This document shows, piece after piece, positions 63,941 to 64,000 of a stretch of DNA of 64,000 nucleotides. The position numbers and the translations under genes are program-made. The notes under the pieces were generated by a model that searched no databases, was not told the DNA's origin, and worked only from the letters and a program-made list of their open reading frames with translations. Numbering within the stretch: the stretch's first letter is position 1; every line of letters begins with the position of its first letter. Where the stretch lies: contig NZ_QQSY01000005.1 of assembly GCF_003351225.1 (NCBI RefSeq), positions 186,001 through 250,000 of the forward strand. The letters run 5' to 3'. This DNA is from Dyella solisilvae. GTDB lineage: Bacteria > Pseudomonadota > Gammaproteobacteria > Xanthomonadales > Rhodanobacteraceae.

Positions 63941-64000
63941 TCAGCAGTAGCGGTCAGCCAGTGCGTCGGTGGCCTGTACCAGCTGATCGACGATGGCGGG
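63941..64000 (-). CDS. C-terminal end of a gene cut by the window edge
   Basis: The minus strand reads PAIVDQLVQATDALADRYC followed by TGA, in typical codon use, and continues beyond the window. Only 19 residues are visible, so the product cannot be named. A perfect hairpin lies just downstream of the stop. Confidence 0.6.
   Translation of the reverse strand, partial: PAIVDQLVQATDALADRYC

Overview
The window is high-GC chromosomal DNA from a gammaproteobacterium, most likely Rhodanobacteraceae (Dyella / Luteibacter / Rhodanobacter group, order Xanthomonadales). This placement rests on the gene set (ftsK-lolA next to rarA, trxB beside a COG3146 acyltransferase and aat, ispG, an Fnr with Cys20/23/29/122 spacing) and on long intergenic palindromes of the GTCATnCCnGCG type. 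It is inference from gene content; no database was searched.

1-25 kb is mostly core housekeeping: a DsbA-fold isomerase (cut by the window edge), rarA, a large periplasmic-propeller GGDEF sensor, a YoaK-type membrane protein, lolA, ftsK, trxB, a COG3146 acyltransferase, a serine hydrolase, aat, a cysteine hydrolase diverging from a GlxA-type regulator, then a minus-strand run ispG - methyltransferase - DUF1905 - HD-GYP, followed by fnr, a GFA protein, an acetyl-CoA hydrolase/transferase, a cardiolipin-synthase-like protein and xseA. The short stretch at 16.16-16.36 kb looks like a deletion scar holding the 3' ends of two lost genes.

26-41 kb is metabolic and transport: a catabolic-type acetolactate synthase with an aldehyde dehydrogenase, a Pit phosphate transporter, a GumN/TraB protein, an S10 serine carboxypeptidase whose 3' tail is repeated between intergenic palindromes, a methyltransferase that resembles archaeal COG2521 proteins, and a tightly packed efflux set (AI-2E-type permease, outer-membrane factor, HlyD adaptor, DUF2955 permease) followed by a two-helix potassium channel.

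40.8-45.7 kb is the best candidate for a specialised system: a bufferin locus. A cysteine-rich secreted peptide of the BufA2 type (six Cys in 92 residues) is followed by a DUF692/MNIO maturase (bufB) and its DUF2063 partner (bufC). DoxX, a thioredoxin-like protein and CcdA diverge from it, and an AraC regulator lies downstream. A perfect 13-bp hairpin sits between the precursor and maturase genes.

46-53 kb carries a CBS-BON protein, two unknown proteins, a 1-kb non-coding stretch with a near-ideal CRP/Clp site, and a probable cell-envelope glycan or lipid A modification operon: two LAB_N half-transporters, an ArnT-like GT39 enzyme and an asparagine-synthase-like amidotransferase. An M14 carboxypeptidase and an OmpA-type lipoprotein follow.

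54.5-64 kb is an accessory region of small secreted or membrane proteins with lower coding density, a decayed histidine kinase, a dispersed short palindrome family, a double-retropepsin/TPR protein and, at the end, a Tlde1-like (DUF2778) L,D-transpeptidase-type toxin gene overlapping a gene for a secreted protein that may be its immunity partner. No tRNA, rRNA, CRISPR array, insertion sequence or integrase was recognised.
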